Positions 44,152 through 52,311 of a DNA stretch of 64,000 bases are shown here, piece by piece (the stretch's first letter is position 1; every line of letters begins with the position of its first letter). This DNA is from Polymorphobacter multimanifer (lineage in GTDB: Bacteria; Pseudomonadota; Alphaproteobacteria; Sphingomonadales; Sphingomonadaceae). The notes below the pieces were generated by a model, which did no database searches, was not told the origin of the DNA, and saw nothing but the letters and a program-made list of their open reading frames with translations. The DNA lies in NCBI RefSeq assembly GCF_014205635.1, contig NZ_JACIIV010000003.1, positions 124,001-188,000 of the forward strand. Direction: 5' to 3'. The translations under genes were made by a program, and so were the position numbers.

Positions 44152-44481
44152 TGCCCTGCCCCCAATATTCAGCCAATTAATAATCGCTGACTGGATCGCA
44201 TAATTGTCGCTGCGGGGCAATTTGGCCTGATGCAACTAGATTAAGGTTACAACTCACTTACCTTTCTGTCTTTTGGTTAGCGTCATTATACTAAAGTATA
44301 GTGTAGTTTGTCGTCAAAACTAGAAACTTTTGCCACCGTTGACCGGGTTTATCTCTGCACATATTAGCTTGAAACCGGCCCTGACACAGAATTCTGCTGT
44401 CGGTGGTCATAGCCGGCAGGTTTTCCGGCGCAGACGCTGAACAGGTTCGGATTGAACTTCTGTCAAACAGGGAGAACGGAG
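44152..44481. other. AT-rich divergent regulatory gap (priming enzyme / PEP-CTERM)
   Basis: This 330-base stretch holds no gene. It is AT-rich, carries the inverted-repeat form of the TATACTA element at 44285-44300, and has only a weak GCCGG hairpin near 44412. The ribosome site of the PEP-CTERM gene (GGGAG, about nine bases before its ATG) lies at its right end. Confidence 0.7.
44285..44300. promoter_or_regulatory. TATACTA-type element, site 6 (inverted repeat)
   Basis: ATTATACTAAAGTATA holds TATACT (44287-44292) and its reverse complement AGTATA (44295-44300) two bases apart, a small palindrome fit for a dimeric regulator. It is the most symmetrical of the six related elements. Confidence 0.45.
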
Positions 44482-45144
44482 ATGTTGAAGAAACTGCCGC
44501 TTGCGATTGCGGTCACCGGGATGGCGCTCGTCAGCGCAGCGCCGGCAAGCGCTCTGGGGGTCCTCTGGAAACCAGGCGTGCTTGCGACGGGCCTGATGAA
44601 CACTGCGATTATCGAGGATTTTGAGGGTCTGGATCCCGGCGACCCTTATGGTGGTGGGTTTGCGATTTACGGTGATAGCGCTCCGGGCTTCGCTGCGCGG
44701 CCTGCATTCGGCAGCACCGGCAATTTCCTTGCAGTTCAACGGGACAACACGTCGTCGATCACGATCGCCGTGCCGCAGACACAGGTGCTGTCGTTCGTGA
44801 TCGGATCGCTGGACAGCTACAACAAGGTGGTGCTGAACTTCCTTAATGGCACATCGCGGGAACTGAATGGTCTGGAAATCATCACCGGGCTTGCTGCGGA
44901 CTCCGGCGCATCCGGTAGTGGCGATCAGAGCTCGCCGGACACCAATGGTCGCGTGTTCTACGACACCCTGGGCCTTACTTCGATCGTCAGCTTCACGTTG
45001 ACGTCGATCGGGCAGAACGCTTTCGAGGTCGACAACATCTCGGTGGCGGCTCCCGAGCCGGGCACCTGGGGCATGATGATCCTCACCGCTGGAATTGCCG
45101 GCGCCAGCCTGCGGCGTCGTCGCAACCGGGCTGCCCTGGCCTGA
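44482..45144 (+). CDS. PEP-CTERM sorting-signal protein
   Basis: The 220-residue protein starts at ATG 44482 with GGGAG upstream. It has a signal peptide (LPLAIAVTGMALVSAAPASA, cleavage near residue 26), a beta-rich middle without catalytic motif, and a C-terminal PEP-CTERM tripartite signal: PEPGTWGMM, a hydrophobic helix (ILTAGIAGASL) and RRRRNR. Exosortase would cut at the signal and anchor or release the protein outside. It is directly upstream of the exosortase gene, separated by a UUCG hairpin. Its function may be surface- or EPS-linked; no further clue. Confidence 0.9.
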   Translation: MLKKLPLAIAVTGMALVSAAPASALGVLWKPGVLATGLMNTAIIEDFEGLDPGDPYGGGFAIYGDSAPGFAARPAFGSTGNFLAVQRDNTSSITIAVPQTQVLSFVIGSLDSYNKVVLNFLNGTSRELNGLEIITGLAADSGASGSGDQSSPDTNGRVFYDTLGLTSIVSFTLTSIGQNAFEVDNISVAAPEPGTWGMMILTAGIAGASLRRRRNRAALA

Positions 45145-45168
45145 CTTGTCGTTGCCCCCCGACCTTCT

Positions 45169-45190
45169 CCGCCGGCGTTCGCGCCGGCGG
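45169..45190 (+). terminator. Strong UUCG-loop hairpin, probable terminator
   Basis: CCGCCGGCG (45169-45177), loop TTCG, and CGCCGGCGG (45182-45190) form a perfect nine-pair stem 25 bases after the PEP-CTERM stop. No long T run follows, so termination may be partial, separating high expression of the PEP-CTERM gene from the exosortase gene. Confidence 0.6.
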
Positions 45191-45327
45191 CGTTGGCGTT
45201 TCCGGCATCCGGTGACACTCACCGGACACGCAGGAAGACGAATCTCTGGTGGGGCATTTTCAGGTCGAAACGATTGCATCGTGATCGCAGCCAGCGATCG
45301 AGCCGGGGACGATGTCTTGTGCACCAC

Positions 45328-46221
45328 ATGACCGTGATCGATCGTGTTGCCACGTCACCAGCCGCTGCCCCACGGGCTGCCGGGTGGCAGTCCCGCATCT
45401 GGATGGCGATCCTTGCGATCGGTCTCGCCACCATGGCGGTTCCCACCTTCCAGAGCATCGCCCGCGTCTCATGGGCAACCGAGCAAGGCGGCCATGGGCC
45501 GATCGTTCTCGCCATCGCTGTCTGGCTGCTCGTCCGCTCCTGGCCGGCCATGATGGCGCAGGCCAGGCCAGGCTCCGCCATCGTCGGTGCCGCCATCCTG
45601 CTTCCGGCGCTCGTGGTCTATGTGCTCGCGCGCGTCGTCGGGAGCATCGTCATCGAAGCTGCTGCGCTTTACCTGAGCTTCGTCGCGATCCTCTATCTGT
45701 TCATCGGCAAGCAAGCGATGCGCGTCGGCTGGTTTCCCATCGTTTACTTCCTGTTCGTGTTGCCGCCGCCCGGCAGCTTCGTGGCCGCTGCCACGCAGCC
45801 GCTCCGGCTCGGCATATCGGAATGGGCCGTCAACATCCTCGCGAACCTGGGCTATCCGGTGGCGCGCTCCGGCCTCAACATCGTGGCGGGCCAATATGAT
45901 CTGGAAGTGAAGGCCGCCTGTGGTGGCCTCAATTCGATGATCAGCCTCACGGCGATGGGGCTGTTCTATGCCTGGATCCGGCACAATGCGGGTGCTGCCT
46001 ATAATCTGTTCCTGTTCATGGCGATCATCGGCATGGCGATTGTTGCCAATCTTGTTCGGGTCATTCTGCTGATCCTCATCACCTATTATCTGGGAGACCG
46101 CGCTGCGCAGGGCTTCCTGCACGAATTTGCCGGTCTCACCATGCTTGCCGTCGCCATGGGCGGTGTCATCCTCGTCGACGAGCTGGCATCGCGCCGCTGG
46201 CGCAAGCCGGCGCGGGGCTGA
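45328..46221 (+). CDS. Exosortase (XrtV-like)
   Basis: The 297-residue membrane protein has about eight helices and the exosortase catalytic triad: Cys198 (KAACGGLNSM), Arg244 (NLVRVILL) and His265 (FLHEFAGL). It is a transpeptidase-like protease that processes PEP-CTERM proteins such as those at 44482 and 59774. The Sphingomonadales context, with EpsI directly after it, fits exosortase type V, but the type is an inference. The start ATG 45328 follows a weak ribosome region; longer in-frame extension upstream runs through the terminator and is rejected. The next gene starts two bases after its stop. Confidence 0.88.
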   Translation: MTVIDRVATSPAAAPRAAGWQSRIWMAILAIGLATMAVPTFQSIARVSWATEQGGHGPIVLAIAVWLLVRSWPAMMAQARPGSAIVGAAILLPALVVYVLARVVGSIVIEAAALYLSFVAILYLFIGKQAMRVGWFPIVYFLFVLPPPGSFVAAATQPLRLGISEWAVNILANLGYPVARSGLNIVAGQYDLEVKAACGGLNSMISLTAMGLFYAWIRHNAGAAYNLFLFMAIIGMAIVANLVRVILLILITYYLGDRAAQGFLHEFAGLTMLAVAMGGVILVDELASRRWRKPARG

Positions 46222-46223
46222 CA

Positions 46224-46940
46224 GTGGCCGGCGCTGCCACCCATACGAGGCGCGCGCTGCTGGTCGCCGCCGCCCAGATCGGCACCGCCGTTGCTGCCTA
46301 TGCTGCAACCCCGCGCGCGCTGCCGGCCGCGCTCACCCGGACCCGTATCGACGATCTGGTGCCGGAGACGATCGGCGACTGGCGATTCGTTTCCGCCGCC
46401 GGCGTGATCGCCACGACCGAAGCTGCCGATACCGAAGGCTATGATCAGCTTCTCAAGCGCTTTTACCGGGCGCCGGGACAGCCCGACATCATGCTGCTGA
46501 TGGCCTATGGCAACACGCAGGGCGGCAGCCTGCAGCTCCATCGCCCCGAAACCTGCTTTCCAGCCCAGGGTTTCGGCCTGTCGGAATTTCGTGCCGTGGC
46601 ACTCGATTTCGACACGCCGCACACGATCCAGGCCCGCGCCTTCACGGCACGCCGGGATGATCGCATCGAGCGACTGCTCTACTGGACGCGCATCGGCGGC
46701 GCCTTCCCCCGCACCAGCGCGGAGGAGTATCTCGCGATCCTGCAGGGGCTTGGCCAGGGCACGGTTCCCGACGGCATGCTCGTCCGCATCTCCTCGCTGG
46801 GCAGCGATATCGCCGCGTCGGACCGAGCCATCATGCGCTTCGTGTCGGCAATGATCGGTATGGCGCGACCCGATGGCCGCGAGCTGCTTGTCGGCCAGGC
46901 CATGGCAGATGCTCTGGACCATGATGCACGCGCCGGTTGA
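46224..46940 (+). CDS. epsI: EpsI-family exosortase-associated protein
   Basis: The 238-residue protein begins at GTG 46224. It has an N-terminal anchor-type hydrophobic segment (ALLVAAAQIGTAVAAYAA, about residues 10-28) and the family core: VPETIGDWRFV, the LLMAYGNTQGGSLQLH strand and the motif HRPETCFPAQGF (near residue 110) with its cysteine. Later come GTVPDGMLVRISS and a helix near the end. EpsI proteins occur almost only with exosortases in EPS loci and are thought to act in the periplasm; the exact role is not established. It is coupled to the exosortase (two-base gap) and overlaps the following gene by 20 bases. Confidence 0.88.
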   Translation: MAGAATHTRRALLVAAAQIGTAVAAYAATPRALPAALTRTRIDDLVPETIGDWRFVSAAGVIATTEAADTEGYDQLLKRFYRAPGQPDIMLLMAYGNTQGGSLQLHRPETCFPAQGFGLSEFRAVALDFDTPHTIQARAFTARRDDRIERLLYWTRIGGAFPRTSAEEYLAILQGLGQGTVPDGMLVRISSLGSDIAASDRAIMRFVSAMIGMARPDGRELLVGQAMADALDHDARAG

Positions 46941-47979
46941 ACGACCGCGCCATCCCGCCGACGCCTTGTATCACACGGCGCGCGGGCCGCTGGTGCTGCT
47001 GTTCTACGACGGCTTCGAATGGCGCGCGCGGCCAGGCCTTGTCGGCGGCACGCTGGCGCAGGGGCGCCGGCTTGCGCGCTATGTCTATCGCTCGGCGCGC
47101 CGCAAGCAGGTGCGGACCGGCTTTTATGCCGCGTTCGTCGCCCTTCGTACCGCACTGGAGCGCCGCGGCTGCGATGTCCGCGTCAATGATTTCGCCACCG
47201 CGGCGGAGATGCCGGGCTACCCCATCGGCCTTGCCGGCTATCCGCAGGTGATCGATGCCGTGGCCTTGCCCAATCCGGTGGTCTTCGGCCCCGGCGATTT
47301 CGGCGCGTCGGCTGCCGCAGCGATGGTTGCTGCGCAGCCGCGGATGCGCCTGCTGATCCAGCCATCGGACTGGTTCCGCGACTATTATCGCCCGGTCTGC
47401 GGAGACAAGGTCGTCACCTGGTTCGCCGGGATCGACACCAGGCGCTGGACGCCAGCGCGCCGCGACGCCAAGACCTTCGACGTGCTGATCTACGACAAGA
47501 TCCGCTGGAAACGCCCGCTGCTGGTGCCTGCGGTGCTCGATCGGCTCACCGCCCATTTCGATCGCTGTGGCATCAGTTACCGCGTTCTGCGCTACGGCCA
47601 TCATCACCAGGCCATGTTCGCGTCGGCGTTGCGCGAGGCCCGTTCGCTCGCCTTCCTGTGCGAGCACGAGACTCAAGGCCTGGCGTATCAGGAAGCGCTG
47701 GCCGCCGATGTGCCGGTGTTTGCATGGGATGAAGGCGTTCTGGTCGACCCGCAGCTCAGCCGCGACGCGCCCTCGGGCCTGTCGGTCAGCTCCGTCCCCT
47801 ATTTCGACGCGCGCTGCGGGCGCACCTTTCGGATGGCGACGATCGAAACCGCGTTCGACGTCTTCTGGGAGGGGCGCGCGGGCTATCGGCCGCGCGCCTA
47901 TGTCGAGCAATGCCTTTCGATGAAGCAATCCGCCGACGATTATCTGGCGCTGTATGCCTGGGCAGGAAACCTCGGCTGA
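46921..47979 (+). CDS. Glycosyltransferase-like protein (GT-B type)
   Basis: The 352-residue protein starts at ATG 46921 (a second ATG follows at once) inside the end of epsI. The first half shows LVLLFYDGFEWRARPG and VFGPGDFGASAAAAMV. The second half has features of a GT-B C-terminal domain: KTFDVLIYDKIRWKR, a Rossmann-like SYRVLRYGHHHQ, and LCEHETQGLAYQEALAADVPVFAWDEG, like the donor-binding EA-x-AxG-P-V region of GT4/GT1 enzymes. No N-terminal signal is seen, so it acts in the cytoplasm, probably adding a sugar to the EPS repeat. It overlaps the convergent Wzy gene by 40 bases at its end. The family call is tentative. Confidence 0.65.
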   Translation: MMHAPVERPRHPADALYHTARGPLVLLFYDGFEWRARPGLVGGTLAQGRRLARYVYRSARRKQVRTGFYAAFVALRTALERRGCDVRVNDFATAAEMPGYPIGLAGYPQVIDAVALPNPVVFGPGDFGASAAAAMVAAQPRMRLLIQPSDWFRDYYRPVCGDKVVTWFAGIDTRRWTPARRDAKTFDVLIYDKIRWKRPLLVPAVLDRLTAHFDRCGISYRVLRYGHHHQAMFASALREARSLAFLCEHETQGLAYQEALAADVPVFAWDEGVLVDPQLSRDAPSGLSVSSVPYFDARCGRTFRMATIETAFDVFWEGRAGYRPRAYVEQCLSMKQSADDYLALYAWAGNLG

Positions 47980-49265
47980 CGCACGCGGCGCCCCCGCCCA
48001 TTCGAGCGCCGGGACCGTGTCGGCCGGCTTGCCGGCGCTTTTTGTGCTGGCGCCAGGGCATGGACAGCGGTTGCCACCCAGAGCAGCGTGACAAGGCTGA
48101 ACGGTGCGATCAGCCCGCTTTCGGCAAAGCTGCGAACATAGGTGACGATGACGAAGGTGGCGAAAAAGGCCATCGGCACCGTCGGTCGGGTGATCTGCCG
48201 GTAGCAACCCAGAAGGCCGACGACCACGCAACTTGCCACGAACACCGCCAGCCCGACGCCGCCGAGATCGACCTGCATCTCGACAAAGGCATTGTGGAAA
48301 TTGAAGCCTGTGCGGCTGGCAATGCCGCCCCAGCGCCACAACCCCTCGGCATCGATATTGCCTTGCCGCCAGAATGCGTAATAGCCATGACCGAGCCATG
48401 GGCGATCCTGGATGAGTTGGTCCGCATAGGCCCAGAGATAGGTCCGCCCGGTCAATGTGGCATCCTTCTTCAGGACATTCTGCCGGAAATCGGCCACGGC
48501 GCCTTCGATTTCGGGGAGGAAGGCCAACGCCAGCCCGCAAAACAGCAGCAACAGGGCCACCACCGCCAGCCGCATTGCCATCGGCAGGCGGCCGAGCAGC
48601 AGGAACGCCCCGAACGCCAGGACGGTGACCGCCACCGACACCAGCGCGCCCGAGGACTGGCTGAGCACCAGCAACAGCACCGATACGGGCGCCGCGACCA
48701 GCGCCGCCCAGCGCGCGACACCCGGTTGATCGCGGTCGACGATGACCGCCAGAGCCAGTGCCAGCAGCAGTTGCGCCGCAATACCCATCTGGTTCTTGGA
48801 TTCGAAGGGCCCGAGCAACGGAAACCCGCTGCCGAGGCTCGACACCGCGCCCGGCACGGCAAGGATGGCCACGACCACGAAGCTGCCGAACAGCGTGAGG
48901 ATGCTGGCACGGGCACTCAGCCGATGGCAGACGATGATCGCGGCAAATACGGTCAAAAGCAGTTGCAGGGCTGCACGCAGGGTGCGCTCGGGCGCATCGG
49001 ACCAGAGGCTGGAAAGCGCTGCGAAAATCGGAAGGACCAGCAACGGCGAAAAGCGCAACAGCGCGCGTCCGGAGGCTATCGGGCGCATCGCGATCAGGAT
49101 CAGGGCGGCGAGGATGAAAGCGCCCGCAGACAGCGTGCCGAACAGCCCGGTGCCCACCAGCGCGACGAGCGCCACCGCCGCCAGCCAGCCCTCGAACGCC
49201 ATGGGCGCGTCCGCCGCCGCAGGCAGCAGCCGACCCCTTCCCAAACGCGCCCCGCGGTCGTTCAT
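47940..49265 (-). CDS. wzy: O-antigen ligase/polymerase family protein (Wzy)
   Basis: The 441-residue protein has about 12 hydrophobic helices. It carries the Wzy_C/O-antigen polymerase signature region with a large periplasmic loop: ALSSLWSDAPERTLRAALQ, LLGPFESKNQMGIAAQL, VLKKDATLTGRTYLWAYADQLIQDRPWLGHGYYAFW, and FNFHNAFVEMQVDLGGVG with conserved Gly-Arg-Thr and His. It would polymerise the repeat units on the periplasmic side after Wzx. The C-terminus is basic and disordered and overlaps the convergent gene by 40 bases. Its gene is divergent from the acyltransferase at 49394 across 128 bases. Confidence 0.88.
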   Translation of the reverse strand: MNDRGARLGRGRLLPAAADAPMAFEGWLAAVALVALVGTGLFGTLSAGAFILAALILIAMRPIASGRALLRFSPLLVLPIFAALSSLWSDAPERTLRAALQLLLTVFAAIIVCHRLSARASILTLFGSFVVVAILAVPGAVSSLGSGFPLLGPFESKNQMGIAAQLLLALALAVIVDRDQPGVARWAALVAAPVSVLLLVLSQSSGALVSVAVTVLAFGAFLLLGRLPMAMRLAVVALLLLFCGLALAFLPEIEGAVADFRQNVLKKDATLTGRTYLWAYADQLIQDRPWLGHGYYAFWRQGNIDAEGLWRWGGIASRTGFNFHNAFVEMQVDLGGVGLAVFVASCVVVGLLGCYRQITRPTVPMAFFATFVIVTYVRSFAESGLIAPFSLVTLLWVATAVHALAPAQKAPASRPTRSRRSNGRGRRVRQPRFPAQAYSAR

Positions 49266-49393
49266 GATCCTGCGTCCCCGCCCAGCCCTGTGATACGCTC
49301 ATACGAAAAATTTTCGGTCGAGACAATTTCTGCCTCGCGCGTCGACGCGTCTCGTGTTGCCATTCCTGGCCTGCGCCTTCGCGTCGGCATGAC

Positions 49394-50551
49394 ATGAAGG
49401 TGCTGACGACATTGCCTCTCGCAGCGGATGTTCTGCCTTCGGGCACGAGGGGCATTCCGGCGCTCACGGGCATCCGCGGCGTGGCCGCCTGCTGGGTCGT
49501 CCTCTACCATATCGGCACCAATCTGGATGCCATTGCGCCGGCATTGCCGGTGCGGGACATGGCATTGGTCCGCGCCGGCTATCTTGGTGTCGACCTGTTC
49601 TTCCTGCTGTCGGGCTATGTGCTGGCGCACAGCTATTTCCGGCGTGCCGACACCGGCATGGGATCGACGCTGCAGGTTTTCTGGATCGGCCGGGTGTTCC
49701 GCATCATGCCGCTCAACACCTTCATGCTGCTCCTGCTCTCGCTGCTGGCAACGGCATTTCCTGCGCCCTTCTGGTCCGATGCGCCGCTTGCTGCCTCGAC
49801 ATTTTGGGCGTGCCTCTTGCTGGTCCAGTCATGGGGCTTTTCCAATCCGACAAGCTGGAACTTTCCGGCCTGGTCGCTCAGCGCGGAATGGGCAGCCTAT
49901 GTGGTACTTCCGCTCATCCTCCTCGCGGGCCGGTATGCGCGCAGTGCCGCAATCGCATTGGCCGCAGCACTGGCATCGCTGCTGGTGCTGGTGCTGATCA
50001 TGTTGACCCTGGGGGAGCAGAATCTCCACCATGTGTGGCTGCTCGGCCTGCCACGCTGTCTGCTGCAGTTCGCAGCCGGAGCCTTTCTGTGGCGCTCGCT
50101 CGATCTCGGACTGCTCCGTCGCGGCAATCCGGACGCCGTTCTGGCAACGGGGCTGTGCGGGCTTGCGATCGCTGTCGCAGCACCCGGCCTCGATCTTGTG
50201 GCGCCATTCGCGTTCGCAGCGATCATCATCGGCTGCGCGATGGAAAGTCGGCTCGCCAACCGCCTGTTCGCCAACAGCACCGCCATGTTCCTTGGATCTA
50301 TCTCCTTCTCGATCTACCTGTCGCATGCCATCATCATCAACGGCTGCAAGCTTGTCTTGGCGCGAACGGGAGTTGAACTGGCGTCCCCGCCGGCCGCGGC
50401 GCTGCTGGTACTGACGTTGATCGGCGCCATCCTCGCCGTCTCGACACTCACATGGCGGCTTGTCGAACGCCCCGGCCAGGATGCCGGCCGGTGGTGCGTG
50501 CAGGCGCTGGGCCGGTCGAGGTTGCGCCGGCGCAAGGCGGTAGCGCCATGA
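49394..50551 (+). CDS. Acyltransferase 3 family protein (OafA/ExoZ-like)
   Basis: The 385-residue membrane protein has the clear family start: IPALTGIRGVAACWVVLYHIGTN, with the catalytic His in the first helix. AGYLGVDLFFLLSGYVLAHSYFRR follows, then the Arg-rich loop WIGRVFRIMPLNTFML, NPTSWNFPAWSLSAEWAAYVVLP, and IYLSHAIIINGCK near the end. About ten helices are visible. It would acylate (acetyl or similar) a sugar of the EPS. It starts MKVLTTLPLAADVLPSG; the ribosome site is not marked. It converges with the FkbM methyltransferase gene with a 34-base gap. Confidence 0.92.
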   Translation: MKVLTTLPLAADVLPSGTRGIPALTGIRGVAACWVVLYHIGTNLDAIAPALPVRDMALVRAGYLGVDLFFLLSGYVLAHSYFRRADTGMGSTLQVFWIGRVFRIMPLNTFMLLLLSLLATAFPAPFWSDAPLAASTFWACLLLVQSWGFSNPTSWNFPAWSLSAEWAAYVVLPLILLAGRYARSAAIALAAALASLLVLVLIMLTLGEQNLHHVWLLGLPRCLLQFAAGAFLWRSLDLGLLRRGNPDAVLATGLCGLAIAVAAPGLDLVAPFAFAAIIIGCAMESRLANRLFANSTAMFLGSISFSIYLSHAIIINGCKLVLARTGVELASPPAAALLVLTLIGAILAVSTLTWRLVERPGQDAGRWCVQALGRSRLRRRKAVAP

Positions 50552-50585
50552 ACGCGCGCGACGCAGATTGGGCGTGCGCCGCTCT

Positions 50586-51392
50586 TCAGTTGGAGAGCAG
50601 CTTCCGCAGTCTCGCGCCGCGCGCAGCGATCATGTTGCCCATGCGGAAATGCTCGTCCTGCCAGCTGTAGCGCTTGAAGGCGACATGGTCGGGATACAGC
50701 CGACCGACCGCATAGCCGAAGCCTTCGAGGCAGGCTTGTGCGGCATAAAGCGTGGCTGACGACGGGATCCAGGTCCCGCCATATTCGAACTGGATCATCG
50801 TCGGTGCATTGTCGCTGGCCAGCAGCTTGCCGGCCCCGTTGAGAACCGCGGCTTCATGGCCCTCGACGTCGATCTTCAGGACATCGGGGGGCGGGTGTCC
50901 CTCGGCGATCAACCGGTCGATCGTGGTGATCGGGCACTGCCGGCGCTGCACATCCGACAGATCGAGGTGCTCATAGGCGAAGGGAACGACAGCATTGGTT
51001 GTGTCCTGCTTCCTGTTCCATGAGACTTCGATGTTCCCCATCGCGTTCGACAGGCCGATCTCGTGCAGCTCGAACCAGTCTTCGGTGATGCGGGTCTTCA
51101 GTTGTGCGGCGATCTCGGGAATGATCTCGAAGCTGACGATGCGGGCCTCGGGCATCACATCATGCGCTTCGAGGGCGTATTCGCCGAGATGCGCGCCGAC
51201 ATCCCAGATGATTGCCTTCGACCCATGGGCCTGCGCAAACCGGCTCAACGCGAACTTTTCGCCATTGGTGGCGAACGCATATTCGCCGGTATAATGATAG
51301 GCGTTGAGGAAGCGCCGCGACAGGCCGGCGACATAGCGGACGATGGCGCTCCGGCGATTTTCGACAATCCGGCGCTTGAGAAATCCCTGCAT
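50586..51392 (-). CDS. FkbM-family methyltransferase
   Basis: The 268-residue protein starts MQGFLKRRIVENRRSAIVRY. It has IIWDVGAHLGEYALEAHD (SAM-binding), ARIVSFEIIPEIAAQLK, LHEIGLSNAMGNIEVSWN, and the FkbM hallmark CPITTIDRLIAEGHPPPDVLKIDVEGHEAAVLNGA. FkbM proteins methylate sugar hydroxyls in polysaccharides and natural products. It is last in a leftward run of three glycosyltransferases plus this gene. In-frame sequence upstream of the ATG lies inside the glycosyltransferase gene and is rejected. Confidence 0.9.
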   Translation of the reverse strand: MQGFLKRRIVENRRSAIVRYVAGLSRRFLNAYHYTGEYAFATNGEKFALSRFAQAHGSKAIIWDVGAHLGEYALEAHDVMPEARIVSFEIIPEIAAQLKTRITEDWFELHEIGLSNAMGNIEVSWNRKQDTTNAVVPFAYEHLDLSDVQRRQCPITTIDRLIAEGHPPPDVLKIDVEGHEAAVLNGAGKLLASDNAPTMIQFEYGGTWIPSSATLYAAQACLEGFGYAVGRLYPDHVAFKRYSWQDEHFRMGNMIAARGARLRKLLSN

Positions 51393-51411
51393 GTCTGCCT
51401 CATCCCCTTTT

Positions 51412-52311
51412 CTAACCGACCGATGGCTCGGCATATTCCCGGTACGGCGCATAGCCGGCCATCGAAGCCAGGACACCGACATGGAGCATGCCCCTGAGCG
51501 CCGCCGCGGCGGTGCGGCGGCGGGAGGGGAGCGCCACAAGGGCCTGCGCAAAACAGGCGATGGCCTTGGGGGCCGCCGCGATGCCCGCAAATCGTCCGGC
51601 ACCACCGCGGCGCAACAACAGGTAATGCACCTGCCCCGAGCGGAAGCGCCGCCGCGCAAGCCATTGCCAGCCTGCGCGCTCCACCGGCGTGTCCTCGGTG
51701 ACGATGGCATCGGGCGCATAGCCGAAGCGGGCGCCAGCGCGCTGCGCATCGAAGAAGAACATCGTGTCCTCGCCGCCGGTCTGGCCGAGTGCGGGCTGGA
51801 AGCGCAGCCCGGAAGCCGCGATCATCCGGCGGTCGAGCAGCACATTGGCGGTATAGCCGTTCCAGGGCGGATCGTTCCCGGCGATCCGATTGGAGTGGAA
51901 ATCACCCTCGGTCACCCACGCCGGTGTTCCCGGATGCGGATAGCGCGCCTGAGAAACGCCGAAGACGATGTCATGACCCTGCCGCCGACGCAGCAGCGCC
52001 ATGATCCATCCGGGTGCCGCAACCTCGTCATCGTCGATGAACACCAGCCAGTCGGCCCGCGCCGCATCGAGGCAGGCATTGCGCGCCACCGAAATGTTGC
52101 GCGCCGGCGCATGGACATAGACGAGCTGAAGGCCGAATGCGGCGCCGGCGGCTTCGATCCCGGGACGGCGGGCCGGCATGTCGTCATTGTCGGCAACGAT
52201 GACGCGAAGCTGCACCCCCTCTGCCAGCACCTGCTCCGCCAGCGACGCCAGCGTAGCCTGCAGAGAGTCGCGGCGGAAGGTGCAGATGCAGACGTCGATG
52301 ATCTCGGTCAT
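51412..52311 (-). CDS. Family 2 glycosyltransferase
   Basis: The 299-residue protein begins MTEIIDVCICTFRRDSLQATL. The GT-A core has VIVADNDDMPARRPG, PARNISVARNACLDAA, the metal site WLVFIDDDEVAAPGW (near residue 95) and QTGGEDTMFFFDAQRAG. A C-terminal segment with RRFRSGQVHYLLLRRGG is basic and may touch the membrane. The start overlaps the preceding gene's stop as ATGA. Length and motif order resemble small EPS glycosyltransferases. The sugar is unknown. Confidence 0.88.
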   Translation of the reverse strand: MTEIIDVCICTFRRDSLQATLASLAEQVLAEGVQLRVIVADNDDMPARRPGIEAAGAAFGLQLVYVHAPARNISVARNACLDAARADWLVFIDDDEVAAPGWIMALLRRRQGHDIVFGVSQARYPHPGTPAWVTEGDFHSNRIAGNDPPWNGYTANVLLDRRMIAASGLRFQPALGQTGGEDTMFFFDAQRAGARFGYAPDAIVTEDTPVERAGWQWLARRRFRSGQVHYLLLRRGGAGRFAGIAAAPKAIACFAQALVALPSRRRTAAAALRGMLHVGVLASMAGYAPYREYAEPSVG

